Origin: Candidatus Cryptobacteroides avicola
GTDB taxonomy: Bacteria; Bacteroidota; Bacteroidia; Bacteroidales; UBA932
Assembly (NCBI GenBank): GCA_017695115.1
Contig: JADILV010000075.1
Span: 1-54,928 of the forward strand
Direction: 5' to 3'
DNA: 54,928 bases
The position numbers and the translations under genes were made by a program. Shown piece after piece: positions 44,510 through 51,398 of this stretch; the first letter of the stretch is position 1; every line of letters begins with the position of its first letter. Under the pieces are notes generated by a model, which did no database searches, had not been told where the DNA came from, and saw only the letters and a program-made list of their open reading frames with translations.

Positions 44510-46780
44510 ATGAAAAAAACACTTTACGCATTACTTCTGCTGCTCCCGGCCTTGTCGGCCCGGGGCGGGCAGGCTTCATACGTCGACTACGTCAGCCCTC
44601 TGGTCGGAACTATGTCGAAGTTCGAACTGTCCACAGGAAATACCTATCCTGCCATCGCCCGTCCATGGGGCATGAACTTCTGGACACCGCAGACTGGAGA
44701 AATGGGGAACGGATGGACGTACACCTATACCGCAGACAAAATCCGCGGTTTCAAGCAGACACACCAGCCGAGCCCGTGGATGAACGACTATGGACAGTTC
44801 GCCATCATGCCTGTTTCCGGAACTCCGGCATTCGACCAGAACGAAAGGGCAAGCTGGTTTTCCCACAAGGCGGAAACCGTCACTCCATACTATTACAGCG
44901 TATATCTCGCTGACCATGACATCACTGTGGAACTGACTCCTACTGAAAGGGCTGCAAGTTTCCGTGTCACTTATCCGTCATCTGAAGTCAACGGCTCGTA
45001 TCTGGTGGTAGACGCCTTCGACAACGGCTCATACGTAAAGGTGATACCGGAGGAGAACAAGATCGTCGGCTACACCACTAAAAATACCGGCGGAGTGCCG
45101 GAGAATTTCCGCAACTGGTTCGTAATCATTTCGGACACCCCTTTCAGCTCTGTCTCCATTGCCCGGGACGGGCAGCTTTCTGACGGGTCTGAGGCAGAAT
45201 GCGGCCATGCCGGAGCCATAGTCGGATTCGACACCGGACGCGGACAGGAAGTCAACCTCAGGGTGGCTTCATCGTTCATCAGCGCAGAGCAGGCGGAACT
45301 GAATCTCAAAGAACTTGGTGACGGAGATTTCGACAGGATCAAAGCCGAAGGACGGGACCGCTGGAACGAGGTTCTGGGCCGCATTGAAATCCAGGATGGC
45401 AATATTGACAACCTCCGCACATTCTACTCATGCCTCTACCGCTCCGTTCTTTTCCCGCGCGATTTCACTGAAATAAACGCAGATGGCGAACGTGTCCACT
45501 ACAGTCCCTATAACGGCAAGGTGCTTCCCGGGTATATGTTTACGGATACCGGCTTCTGGGATACATTCCGCTGCCTCTTCCCTCTCCTGAACCTGGTCTA
45601 TCCGGACATGAGCGTAAAGATGCAGGAAGGTCTGGTGAATGCATATCTTGAGAGCGGCTTCCTTCCTGAATGGGCCTCCCCCGGACAGAGATCCTGCATG
45701 ATAGGCAACAACTCCGCTTCAGTCGTGGCTGATGCCTATATAAAAGGAATGACCGGATATGATATAGAAAAACTGTGGGAAGCCGTCAAGCACGGTGCGA
45801 ATGCAGAACTTAAAGGTACGGATGCCGGCCGTACGGGATTCAGGGAATATAACAGATACGGATACATCCCTTGTGATCTCGGAATAGAAAAGAATGTAGC
45901 CAGAACGCTTGAATATGCATACAACGACTGGTGCATATATGCTCTGGGAAAGAAGCTCGGGAAACCTGAAAGCGAACTCGCCCAGTACAAGAAACATGCT
46001 CTCAACTACCGCAATGTCTACCATCCCGAAAAGAAACTGATGGCAGGAAGGGACTCCAAAGGAGTGTTCAGGCCTGATTTCGAAGGTACGGACTGGAGCT
46101 GGGATTTCTGCGAAGGCAACAGCTGGCACTGGAGTTTCTGCGTATTCCATGACCCGGCAGGACTTATCGGCCTGATGGGAGGCGAAAAAGAGTTCAACAC
46201 GATGATGGATTCAGTTTTCGTCATGCCGAGCTATCTCGGAATGGACAGCCGGGGCATGATCCACGAAATGAGGGAGATGCAGGTAATGGACATGGGACAG
46301 TACGCACACGGCAACCAGCCTATCCAGCACATGGTCTACATGTACAACTGGAGCGGACAGCCATGGAAGACGCAGTACCGTGTCCGCGAAATCATGGACA
46401 AGCTCTACAATGCGGACCCTGACGGATACTGCGGAGACGAGGACAACGGACAGACTTCCGCATGGTATGTATTTTCTGCGCTCGGATTCTACCCTGTTTG
46501 TCCCGGTACGGACGAATACATAATGGGCTCGCCACTTTTCAAGAAAGCCACAGTGCATCTTGAAGGCGGCAAGAACCTGGTGATTTCGGCTGAAAACAAT
46601 TCAGAGGACAACATCTATGTAAAAGAGGTCAGAGTCGGAGGAAAGAAATACGGCAGGACCTACTTTACCCACGGCCAGCTCTCTTCCGGCGGAGAGATCG
46701 GCTTCGTGATGTCAGAGACCCCGGACAAGACGCGCGGCACAGCCCCTTCCGACAGACCTTATTCTTTCTCCGAGAAATAA
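44510..46780 (+). CDS. GH92-family alpha-mannosidase
   Basis: The 756-residue protein has a signal peptide (to about LSARGG) and the GH92 order of motifs: VSPLVGTMSKFELSTGNTYP, RGFKQTHQPSPWMNDYGQFA, then FCEGNSWHWSF (acid Glu about 536), GMIHEMREM (about 586), AHGNQPIQHM (about 602) and GYCGDEDNGQTSAW (base Asp about 643 and 645). GH92 are calcium-dependent exo-alpha-mannosidases. The spacing of the Glu and Asp motifs matches the family's characterised members. It would trim mannose from oligosaccharides in the periplasm. It is separated from GH32 by 123 bases containing a dispersed repeat. Confidence 0.94.
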   Translation: MKKTLYALLLLLPALSARGGQASYVDYVSPLVGTMSKFELSTGNTYPAIARPWGMNFWTPQTGEMGNGWTYTYTADKIRGFKQTHQPSPWMNDYGQFAIMPVSGTPAFDQNERASWFSHKAETVTPYYYSVYLADHDITVELTPTERAASFRVTYPSSEVNGSYLVVDAFDNGSYVKVIPEENKIVGYTTKNTGGVPENFRNWFVIISDTPFSSVSIARDGQLSDGSEAECGHAGAIVGFDTGRGQEVNLRVASSFISAEQAELNLKELGDGDFDRIKAEGRDRWNEVLGRIEIQDGNIDNLRTFYSCLYRSVLFPRDFTEINADGERVHYSPYNGKVLPGYMFTDTGFWDTFRCLFPLLNLVYPDMSVKMQEGLVNAYLESGFLPEWASPGQRSCMIGNNSASVVADAYIKGMTGYDIEKLWEAVKHGANAELKGTDAGRTGFREYNRYGYIPCDLGIEKNVARTLEYAYNDWCIYALGKKLGKPESELAQYKKHALNYRNVYHPEKKLMAGRDSKGVFRPDFEGTDWSWDFCEGNSWHWSFCVFHDPAGLIGLMGGEKEFNTMMDSVFVMPSYLGMDSRGMIHEMREMQVMDMGQYAHGNQPIQHMVYMYNWSGQPWKTQYRVREIMDKLYNADPDGYCGDEDNGQTSAWYVFSALGFYPVCPGTDEYIMGSPLFKKATVHLEGGKNLVISAENNSEDNIYVKEVRVGGKKYGRTYFTHGQLSSGGEIGFVMSETPDKTRGTAPSDRPYSFSEK

Positions 46781-46816
46781 TAAATATACCGAACTGTTTT
46801 TTTTGTGTGGGGGAGG

Positions 46817-46891
46817 ATGGTGGCTCAAAAGGAGGCATTTCAAGGCTTGAGAATCAAGCGTAACGAAGAAATTACCCTTTTGAGCCACCAT
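46817..46891. repeat. CTCAAAAGG-armed hairpin repeat, short copy
   Basis: The perfect 16-base arms ATGGTGGCTCAAAAGG (46817-46832) and CCTTTTGAGCCACCAT (46876-46891) form a stem. The interior TTTCAAGGCTTG and GAATCAAGCGTAACG matches the minus strand of the copy at 16550 but lacks its roughly 50-base nested hairpin. The right arm overlaps the last codons and stop of the antiporter gene. It probably ends transcription of both convergent genes. Confidence 0.8.
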
Positions 46892-48395
46892 CTCCTTGTT
46901 TTTCAGGGTGGATCCGGAATATCTTATACCCTATCGCCGCTATGAAAACGGACATCAGAGGAGACAGGATATTGAAGAATGTATAAGGGAGATATTCCAG
47001 AGTCGGCACCTTCAATACCGTGGCCTGAGTCATACCGCAGGAGTTCCACGGAATAAGTACTGATGTCACCGTAGCCGAATCTTCAACAGAACGGCTGAGC
47101 AGCCTCTTTTCATATCCTTTCTGCTCGTAAAGTTTCTTGTACAGGTTGCTGGTCAGGATAATGGAAATATACTGGTCGCCTGTCACCATATTGCACAAAA
47201 GCCCTGTGCCTACTGTCGAACCGACCAGAGTGACCGCCCTGTGGGCAAGCCTTGCAAACAGGTCCGTAAGGCTCTTGAGCATGCCGCTGCCGGCAAGGAC
47301 TCCACCGAATGTCACGGAACAGATGATGAGGAATATAGTGTTGAGCATTCCGGTCATACCTCTGGTTGAAATCAGGGAATCTATGGCCTCGTTGCCTGTC
47401 TGTATCGCTGTGGAACCGTAGAATGTCACTACAGTGCCTTCACATGCGTCCATGAATGACAGTCCCGGAAATCCGGAAAGCGGGCTGCCTGGATTGGCCA
47501 CGGCCCAGACGGCCTGCGGCTGGAAAATCAGAGCGGCAATCGCAGCCATCACTGCTGCGCTGAAAAGGGTAAGGATAGCAGGGACCTTTTTAACGATGAG
47601 AACACCTGTGATTACAGGTACGACGAGAAGCCACGGTGTGATATTGAAAGCCGACCGGAGCGACTGTGAAAATTCCGCAGCCTGGGACACCTCGGCAGCC
47701 GGGTGGAGAAGGCTTGCAATCAGGAATATTATCAGGGCGACGGTAAGCGACGGTATCGTGGTTATCATCATATATCTGATGTGGGTGAAAAGCGGTGTGC
47801 CGCTGGAAGAAGACGCCAGGACTGTCGTGTCCGAAAGAGGCGACACCTTGTCTCCGAAATAGGCGCCGGAAATAATGGCACCGGCAGTCCAGCCGGGCTC
47901 GAAGCCTTGTGCCGTACCGATGCCGATCAGGGCGACTCCGATAGTGGCTATGGTCGTCCATGAACTTCCCGTCATAACGGAAACGAGTGCGCTGATGGCA
48001 CATGCAGCAGCAAGGAACACGGCCGGGAAAATGACCTTCATTCCGTAGCAAATCATCGCCGGGACTATCCCGCTGACCATCCATGTGCCGGCAATCGCCC
48101 CGATAAGCAGAAGTATGAGTATGGCAGTGCCTACCGACCTGATATTGTCCAGTATACAGTCTTCAAGGACTTCCCATGGAGTCTTGTATGCAAACATGGA
48201 AACCGCTGCAGTCACCGCAGATGCCAGAAGCAGGCACACCTGGCTTCCTCCGGAAAGGGCGTCAGCCCCGAAAATGCTGATGACCACCACCAGCGACAGG
48301 GTCAGGACGATAAACGGTACAAGGGAAACGGCCCAGGACGGCTCACGCCGCTGCAAGGCGGAGTTGTCTTTTTTCTTTCTTTTCAAATCAGCCAT
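46872..48395 (-). CDS. nhaC: NhaC-family Na+/H+ antiporter
   Basis: The 507-residue inner-membrane protein has about 11-12 hydrophobic helices and NhaC motifs including TGSSWTTIATIGVALIGIG, SGAYFGDKVSPLSDTTVLAS and NMVTGDQYISIILTSNLYKK. It exchanges sodium (or related cargo) for protons. The C-terminal GDGGSKG and the stop are encoded within the repeat hairpin at 46817-46891, which suggests that the original end of the gene was replaced by the repeat. Its start overlaps the acyltransferase gene by 13 bases, so both are cotranscribed. Confidence 0.92.
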   Translation of the reverse strand: MADLKRKKKDNSALQRREPSWAVSLVPFIVLTLSLVVVISIFGADALSGGSQVCLLLASAVTAAVSMFAYKTPWEVLEDCILDNIRSVGTAILILLLIGAIAGTWMVSGIVPAMICYGMKVIFPAVFLAAACAISALVSVMTGSSWTTIATIGVALIGIGTAQGFEPGWTAGAIISGAYFGDKVSPLSDTTVLASSSSGTPLFTHIRYMMITTIPSLTVALIIFLIASLLHPAAEVSQAAEFSQSLRSAFNITPWLLVVPVITGVLIVKKVPAILTLFSAAVMAAIAALIFQPQAVWAVANPGSPLSGFPGLSFMDACEGTVVTFYGSTAIQTGNEAIDSLISTRGMTGMLNTIFLIICSVTFGGVLAGSGMLKSLTDLFARLAHRAVTLVGSTVGTGLLCNMVTGDQYISIILTSNLYKKLYEQKGYEKRLLSRSVEDSATVTSVLIPWNSCGMTQATVLKVPTLEYLPYTFFNILSPLMSVFIAAIGYKIFRIHPEKQGDGGSKG

Positions 48396-49474
48396 TTGCT
48401 GCCAGGTATATATGAAATGATTTTAGCCGTGATGAAACAGCTTATGAACGTGCAGACGGATATCGCAGGTATGGCCGCTGCAGTAGGCAGGGCAAGCGTA
48501 TCCTTGAATACGGACACCCACAGCCCCAGCCACATGATATGCATCAGATACACAAGGTAGCTGAGCCTGGACATGTCTGCGACCACGCGGGGAGGATTGT
48601 CCTGCCTGATGCAAGTGAACAGCAGGAAGGTCCCTGCAGTAAGCATCACGCAATTGATAGTACACATGTTCCAGCCCACTTCCAGTACCGGAGTCTCAAG
48701 AATGACCCCCGGTGTAGCCTGGAGATAGAATGACAGTATGGTTATGGCCGCTCCTGCAACCATGAGGACAGAACCGGCAGCCAGGCGTTTCGCCCTGTTC
48801 CAGTCCAGATGTACCTTTATATAATGCGCCATGATGACATAGCCGAGATAGCCGGAAAAATACCACAGCACGTGGAACTCGTTCCAGAAGCACTGGCCCC
48901 AGACTTCTCCTGCCCACCTGTTCAGATACGGGATACAGGTCGAAAGGACGAACAGCGCCACGAACAGGCCCTCTTCCTTTGCGGAAGCCTTTCTGAGCCA
49001 AGGAGATATGATCGGAATGAAAAGATATATGCTTATAAGCGGATACATGAACCACAGATGCCCGGCCGTCGAAGGGAAATTAAGAAGCAGCCTCGAAAGG
49101 TCATTCCGTGCGACAGTCCAGTCTATCTGTCCCCACAGCATGGGAAGCGTGCTGTAAAGGATCATGAAAAGGACAAATCCGGGAAGGATGCGCGTGAATC
49201 TGCGGCGGTAGAACTGCCATGCGGTCTGCTCTTCTTTCATCGGTACGAGAAGGAAGGCGGATATGATTATGAACAGCGGGACCGACATACGTGAAAACCC
49301 ATCGTACAGAGATACCCAGAGACGGTCCGCCTCGTTCATAAGGTAGGACTGGGGACCTGCCATGTCGGATACAGCACCGGAGATGACGCCATAGTAGTTC
49401 TCGCTTGCATGCACAACCATCACGAGGAAGCACGCGAAAACACGCAGATAGTCCAGAAATGCTATACGCTTCAT
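48383..49474 (-). CDS. Acyltransferase-3 family membrane protein
   Basis: The 363-residue form starts MKRIAFLDYLRVFACFLVMV at 49474. A promoter box at 49505 lies within the upstream extension to 49507, so the longer start is rejected. It has about ten membrane helices and the family's N-terminal RxxxFDxLR-like segment, with the histidine in MVVHASENYYG (about residue 26) as likely catalytic residue. FTRILPGFVLFMI and HLWFMYPLISIYLFIP follow. Such proteins O-acetylate or otherwise acylate surface glycans from the inner membrane. The acceptor is unknown. The 3' end overlaps the start of nhaC. Confidence 0.9.
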   Translation of the reverse strand: MKRIAFLDYLRVFACFLVMVVHASENYYGVISGAVSDMAGPQSYLMNEADRLWVSLYDGFSRMSVPLFIIISAFLLVPMKEEQTAWQFYRRRFTRILPGFVLFMILYSTLPMLWGQIDWTVARNDLSRLLLNFPSTAGHLWFMYPLISIYLFIPIISPWLRKASAKEEGLFVALFVLSTCIPYLNRWAGEVWGQCFWNEFHVLWYFSGYLGYVIMAHYIKVHLDWNRAKRLAAGSVLMVAGAAITILSFYLQATPGVILETPVLEVGWNMCTINCVMLTAGTFLLFTCIRQDNPPRVVADMSRLSYLVYLMHIMWLGLWVSVFKDTLALPTAAAIPAISVCTFISCFITAKIISYIPGSKWLI

Positions 49475-49504
49475 AATGTTCTTGATTTCCTGAAATTCCG
49501 GGCG

Positions 49505-49512
49505 CAAAGGTA
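49505..49512 (-). promoter_or_regulatory. Predicted promoter -7 box for the acyltransferase/nhaC operon
   Basis: TACCTTTG on the minus strand is an exact match, 30 bases upstream of ATG 49474. Confidence 0.5.
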
Positions 49513-49795
49513 ACCCAAACTTTCTTTATTTCCAACCCGCCCCGGAACAGACATCGCCAATTGATTTTTCGTTGCTGCTCGTTTGGTAACATTGGATAAA
49601 ACCGAGGGATAGGATAGAGTGCCGCTATCGGCACGGGGTCAAATCCAGTCAGTAGGCACCCTAATACCTTCTAAAGTGGCTCCGCACCCGTTCAGTCATG
49701 CCGGACCTTGTGCGCGTGTACGCCTTAATCCGGACAAGCCTGACAATCTCCACCCTGATGGAGACTATCACGAATTTGCAATGTGTTCTTTTTTG
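49513..49795. other. Intergenic stretch with no recognised gene
   Basis: This region has no convincing coding frame. It contains a perfect GTGCCG/CGGCAC hairpin (49619-49634) and a TCTCCA/TGGAGA hairpin (about 49747-49764). The sequence looks neither like tmRNA nor RNase P RNA to me. Confidence 0.4.
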
Positions 49796-49936
49796 CATTA
49801 GGAAATTATTGATGATTTGGTGTAAGAACAATTGGCTTCTCGTATAAACACCTCCCCTCGGTAGTCGTCAAAAAAAGCAGACATCCATTTAGGGATAGAT
49901 GCCTGCCTTGTTTTTCACCAATATCATTTCCTAATG
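49796..49936 (-). ncRNA. Candidate structured small RNA (about 141 nt, rod-like)
   Basis: On the minus strand the ends CATTAGGAAAT and ATTTCCTAATG pair perfectly over 11 bases. Inside, GGTG pairs with CACC, AACAA with TTGTT, and GGC with GCC, forming a second helix. An internal hairpin GCAGGCATC/GATGTCTGC follows, with seven T after it. An exact TACCTTTG promoter box (49943-49950) would start transcription at the first base of the outer helix. The rod with an asymmetric interior recalls 6S-type RNAs, but I cannot name the family. If transcription stopped at the inner hairpin, a shorter RNA of about 70 nt would result. Confidence 0.5.
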
Positions 49937-49942
49937 ACTTTG

Positions 49943-49950
49943 CAAAGGTA
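49943..49950 (-). promoter_or_regulatory. Predicted promoter -7 box for the candidate small RNA
   Basis: TACCTTTG on the minus strand is an exact match. No coding frame follows it on that strand; the structured region at 49796-49936 does. Confidence 0.5.
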
Positions 49951-50035
49951 AACATAATTTTCCGAAAAACAATGATAACCTTTGTGAACTATTCAACTAG
50001 AACAATAATTTTTGGTCCCGCATACGGCACTGCAT

Positions 50036-50068
50036 ACAAAAATAACGCACTGACTCTCAGTGCGTTAT
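50036..50068 (-). terminator. Terminator of tRNA-Arg
   Basis: A perfect 12-base stem (50042-50053 with 50057-50068) with a 3-base loop is followed on the minus strand by five T, directly downstream of the tRNA. Confidence 0.8.
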
Positions 50069-50080
50069 CCACAAACCGTG

Positions 50081-50152
50081 TACCCCCGTGCGGAATCGAA
50101 CCGCAACCGTCGGAACCGGAATCCGAAATTCTATCCATTAAACTACGGAGGC
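50081..50152 (-). tRNA. tRNA-Arg (anticodon CCG)
   Basis: Read on the minus strand, a full cloverleaf is seen. The acceptor stem GCCTCCG pairs with CGGGGGT (first pair G-U). The D arm is GTTTAATGGATAGAAT. The anticodon stem TCGGA/TCCGA encloses the loop TTCCGGT with anticodon CCG, and the T arm is TGCGG-TTCGATT-CCGCA. The discriminator is A; CCA is not encoded. It reads the arginine codon CGG. Confidence 0.93.
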
Positions 50153-50165
50153 AATAATCGGACGG

Positions 50166-50173
50166 CAAATATA
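50166..50173 (-). promoter_or_regulatory. Predicted promoter -7 box for tRNA-Arg
   Basis: TATATTTG on the minus strand is an exact match, 13 bases upstream of the tRNA. Confidence 0.5.
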
Positions 50174-50206
50174 GTACTTTTTCCTTTTATATCTCCATTT
50201 TTTTTG

Positions 50207-50214
50207 TACTTTTG
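50207..50214 (+). promoter_or_regulatory. Predicted promoter -7 box for fabD
   Basis: TACTTTTG is an exact match; the leader to the fabD ATG is then about 70 bases. Confidence 0.5.
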
Positions 50215-50291
50215 CCACCGGAAAATCCGGCATAGGCCGGAAGCCGCCCAGCGCACGGCGTCAGGAATATTAATTTGTAAAGATATACGGA

Positions 50292-51179
50292 ATGAAAAAA
50301 GCTTATGTTTTCCCTGGCCAGGGTTCCCAGTTCCCTGGAATGGCAAAAGACCTCTACGAGTCGAACGCCACGGCAAAGGAAATGCTTGAAAAAGCAAACG
50401 AAATCCTGAAATTCAGGATAACAGACATAATGTTTGGAGGGACTCCGGAAGAGCTGAAGGCTACAAATGTCACCCAGCCTGCAGTTTTCCTCCACTCAAC
50501 AGTGCTGGCCAAATGCTATGACGGATTCCAGCCGGATATGGTAGCAGGACATTCCCTCGGAGAATTCTCCGCACTTGCAGCAGCAGGAGCGATGGACTTC
50601 GAGGATGCACTCAAGCTCGTATCCATCAGGGCAAGGGCCATGCAGAAAGCCTGCGAGCTCAAGCCGTCGACAATGGCAGCAATCATCGCCCTGCCTACTG
50701 AAAAGGTAGAGGAAATCTGCAAAGAGTGCACAAGCGGAATCGTAGTTCCTGCAAACTACAACTGCGACGGCCAGATCGTCATCTCGGGCGAAATCGACGC
50801 CATCAAGGACGTATGCGACAAGATGCTCGCGGCAGGAGCCAAGAGGGCACTTATCCTGAAAGTCGGCGGAGCATTCCACTCCCCTCTCATGGAGCCGGCA
50901 CGCGCAGAACTTGCAAAGGCTATCGAGGCGACCACTTTCAAGACTCCGGTATGCCCTGTATACCAGAATGTCACGGCACTTCCTTCAACCGATCCTGACA
51001 CTATCAAGAAGAACCTTCTTGCACAGCTTACTTCACCGGTGAAATGGACACAGACCGTGAAGAACATGGTCGCTGACGGAGCGGGGTATTTCATGGAAAT
51101 CGGCCCTGGAAACGTCCTTCAGGGACTCGTCAAGAAAATTGCAGGAGAGGTGACAATCGAAGGTCTTACGACTCTCTAA
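50292..51179 (+). CDS. fabD: Malonyl-CoA:ACP transacylase
   Basis: The 295-residue cytoplasmic protein has the FabD set of motifs: VFPGQGSQFPGM (residues 6-17), the active-site GHSLGEFSAL with Ser about 89, the arginine in VSIRARAMQ (about 114), and GGAFHSPLM with the catalytic His about 196, then QNVTALP and EIGPGNVLQGL. It loads malonyl groups on acyl carrier protein for fatty-acid synthesis. Length is normal. It has its own promoter and is followed by a long hairpin. No other fab genes are adjacent. Confidence 0.96.
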   Translation: MKKAYVFPGQGSQFPGMAKDLYESNATAKEMLEKANEILKFRITDIMFGGTPEELKATNVTQPAVFLHSTVLAKCYDGFQPDMVAGHSLGEFSALAAAGAMDFEDALKLVSIRARAMQKACELKPSTMAAIIALPTEKVEEICKECTSGIVVPANYNCDGQIVISGEIDAIKDVCDKMLAAGAKRALILKVGGAFHSPLMEPARAELAKAIEATTFKTPVCPVYQNVTALPSTDPDTIKKNLLAQLTSPVKWTQTVKNMVADGAGYFMEIGPGNVLQGLVKKIAGEVTIEGLTTL

Positions 51180-51202
51180 TCAAGGAAATGACCATATTGA
51201 CC

Positions 51203-51268
51203 GGCCATTCCGGACCCTATCCGGAATCCAGGGGCAACGCCCGGATTCCGAAAGAGTCCAGAATGGCC
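51203..51268 (+). terminator. Long hairpin after fabD
   Basis: The outer arms GGCCATTCCGGAC (51203-51215) and GTCCAGAATGGCC (51256-51268) pair with one mismatch. An inner CGGAATCC/GGATTCCG stem and a GGG/CCC tip continue the structure. It is followed by A/T-rich sequence without a clean T run, so it may be a terminator or a palindromic repeat. Confidence 0.5.
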
Positions 51269-51300
51269 AAAATTTATTAATGAATTATCCTTTTTTTGAC

Positions 51301-51308
51301 TAAATTTG
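51301..51308 (+). promoter_or_regulatory. Predicted promoter -7 box for nifJ
   Basis: TAAATTTG is an exact match and leaves a leader of about 83 bases before the ATG at 51399. Confidence 0.5.
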
Positions 51309-51398
51309 CTCCGTCTTTGCCGTATTCTGCAGATACTGCGGATTTTCAGGTAATTGATAAACAAAAACTCAACATATTTTATAAACAAATTGACGATT

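Noticed and set aside
46309..46335. HGNQP in GH92 as a loss of a catalytic glutamate
   Set aside because: The acid Glu lies in EGNSW and the base Asp residues in GDEDNGQ, both intact; the Gln appears to be a subgroup feature.
49619..49801. 60-residue frame between the acyltransferase and the small RNA
   Set aside because: No homology-like features, promoter or start context; sequence contains hairpins instead.
49796..50160. Integration site or genomic island end at tRNA-Arg
   Set aside because: No integrase gene and no second copy of the tRNA 3' end was seen nearby.
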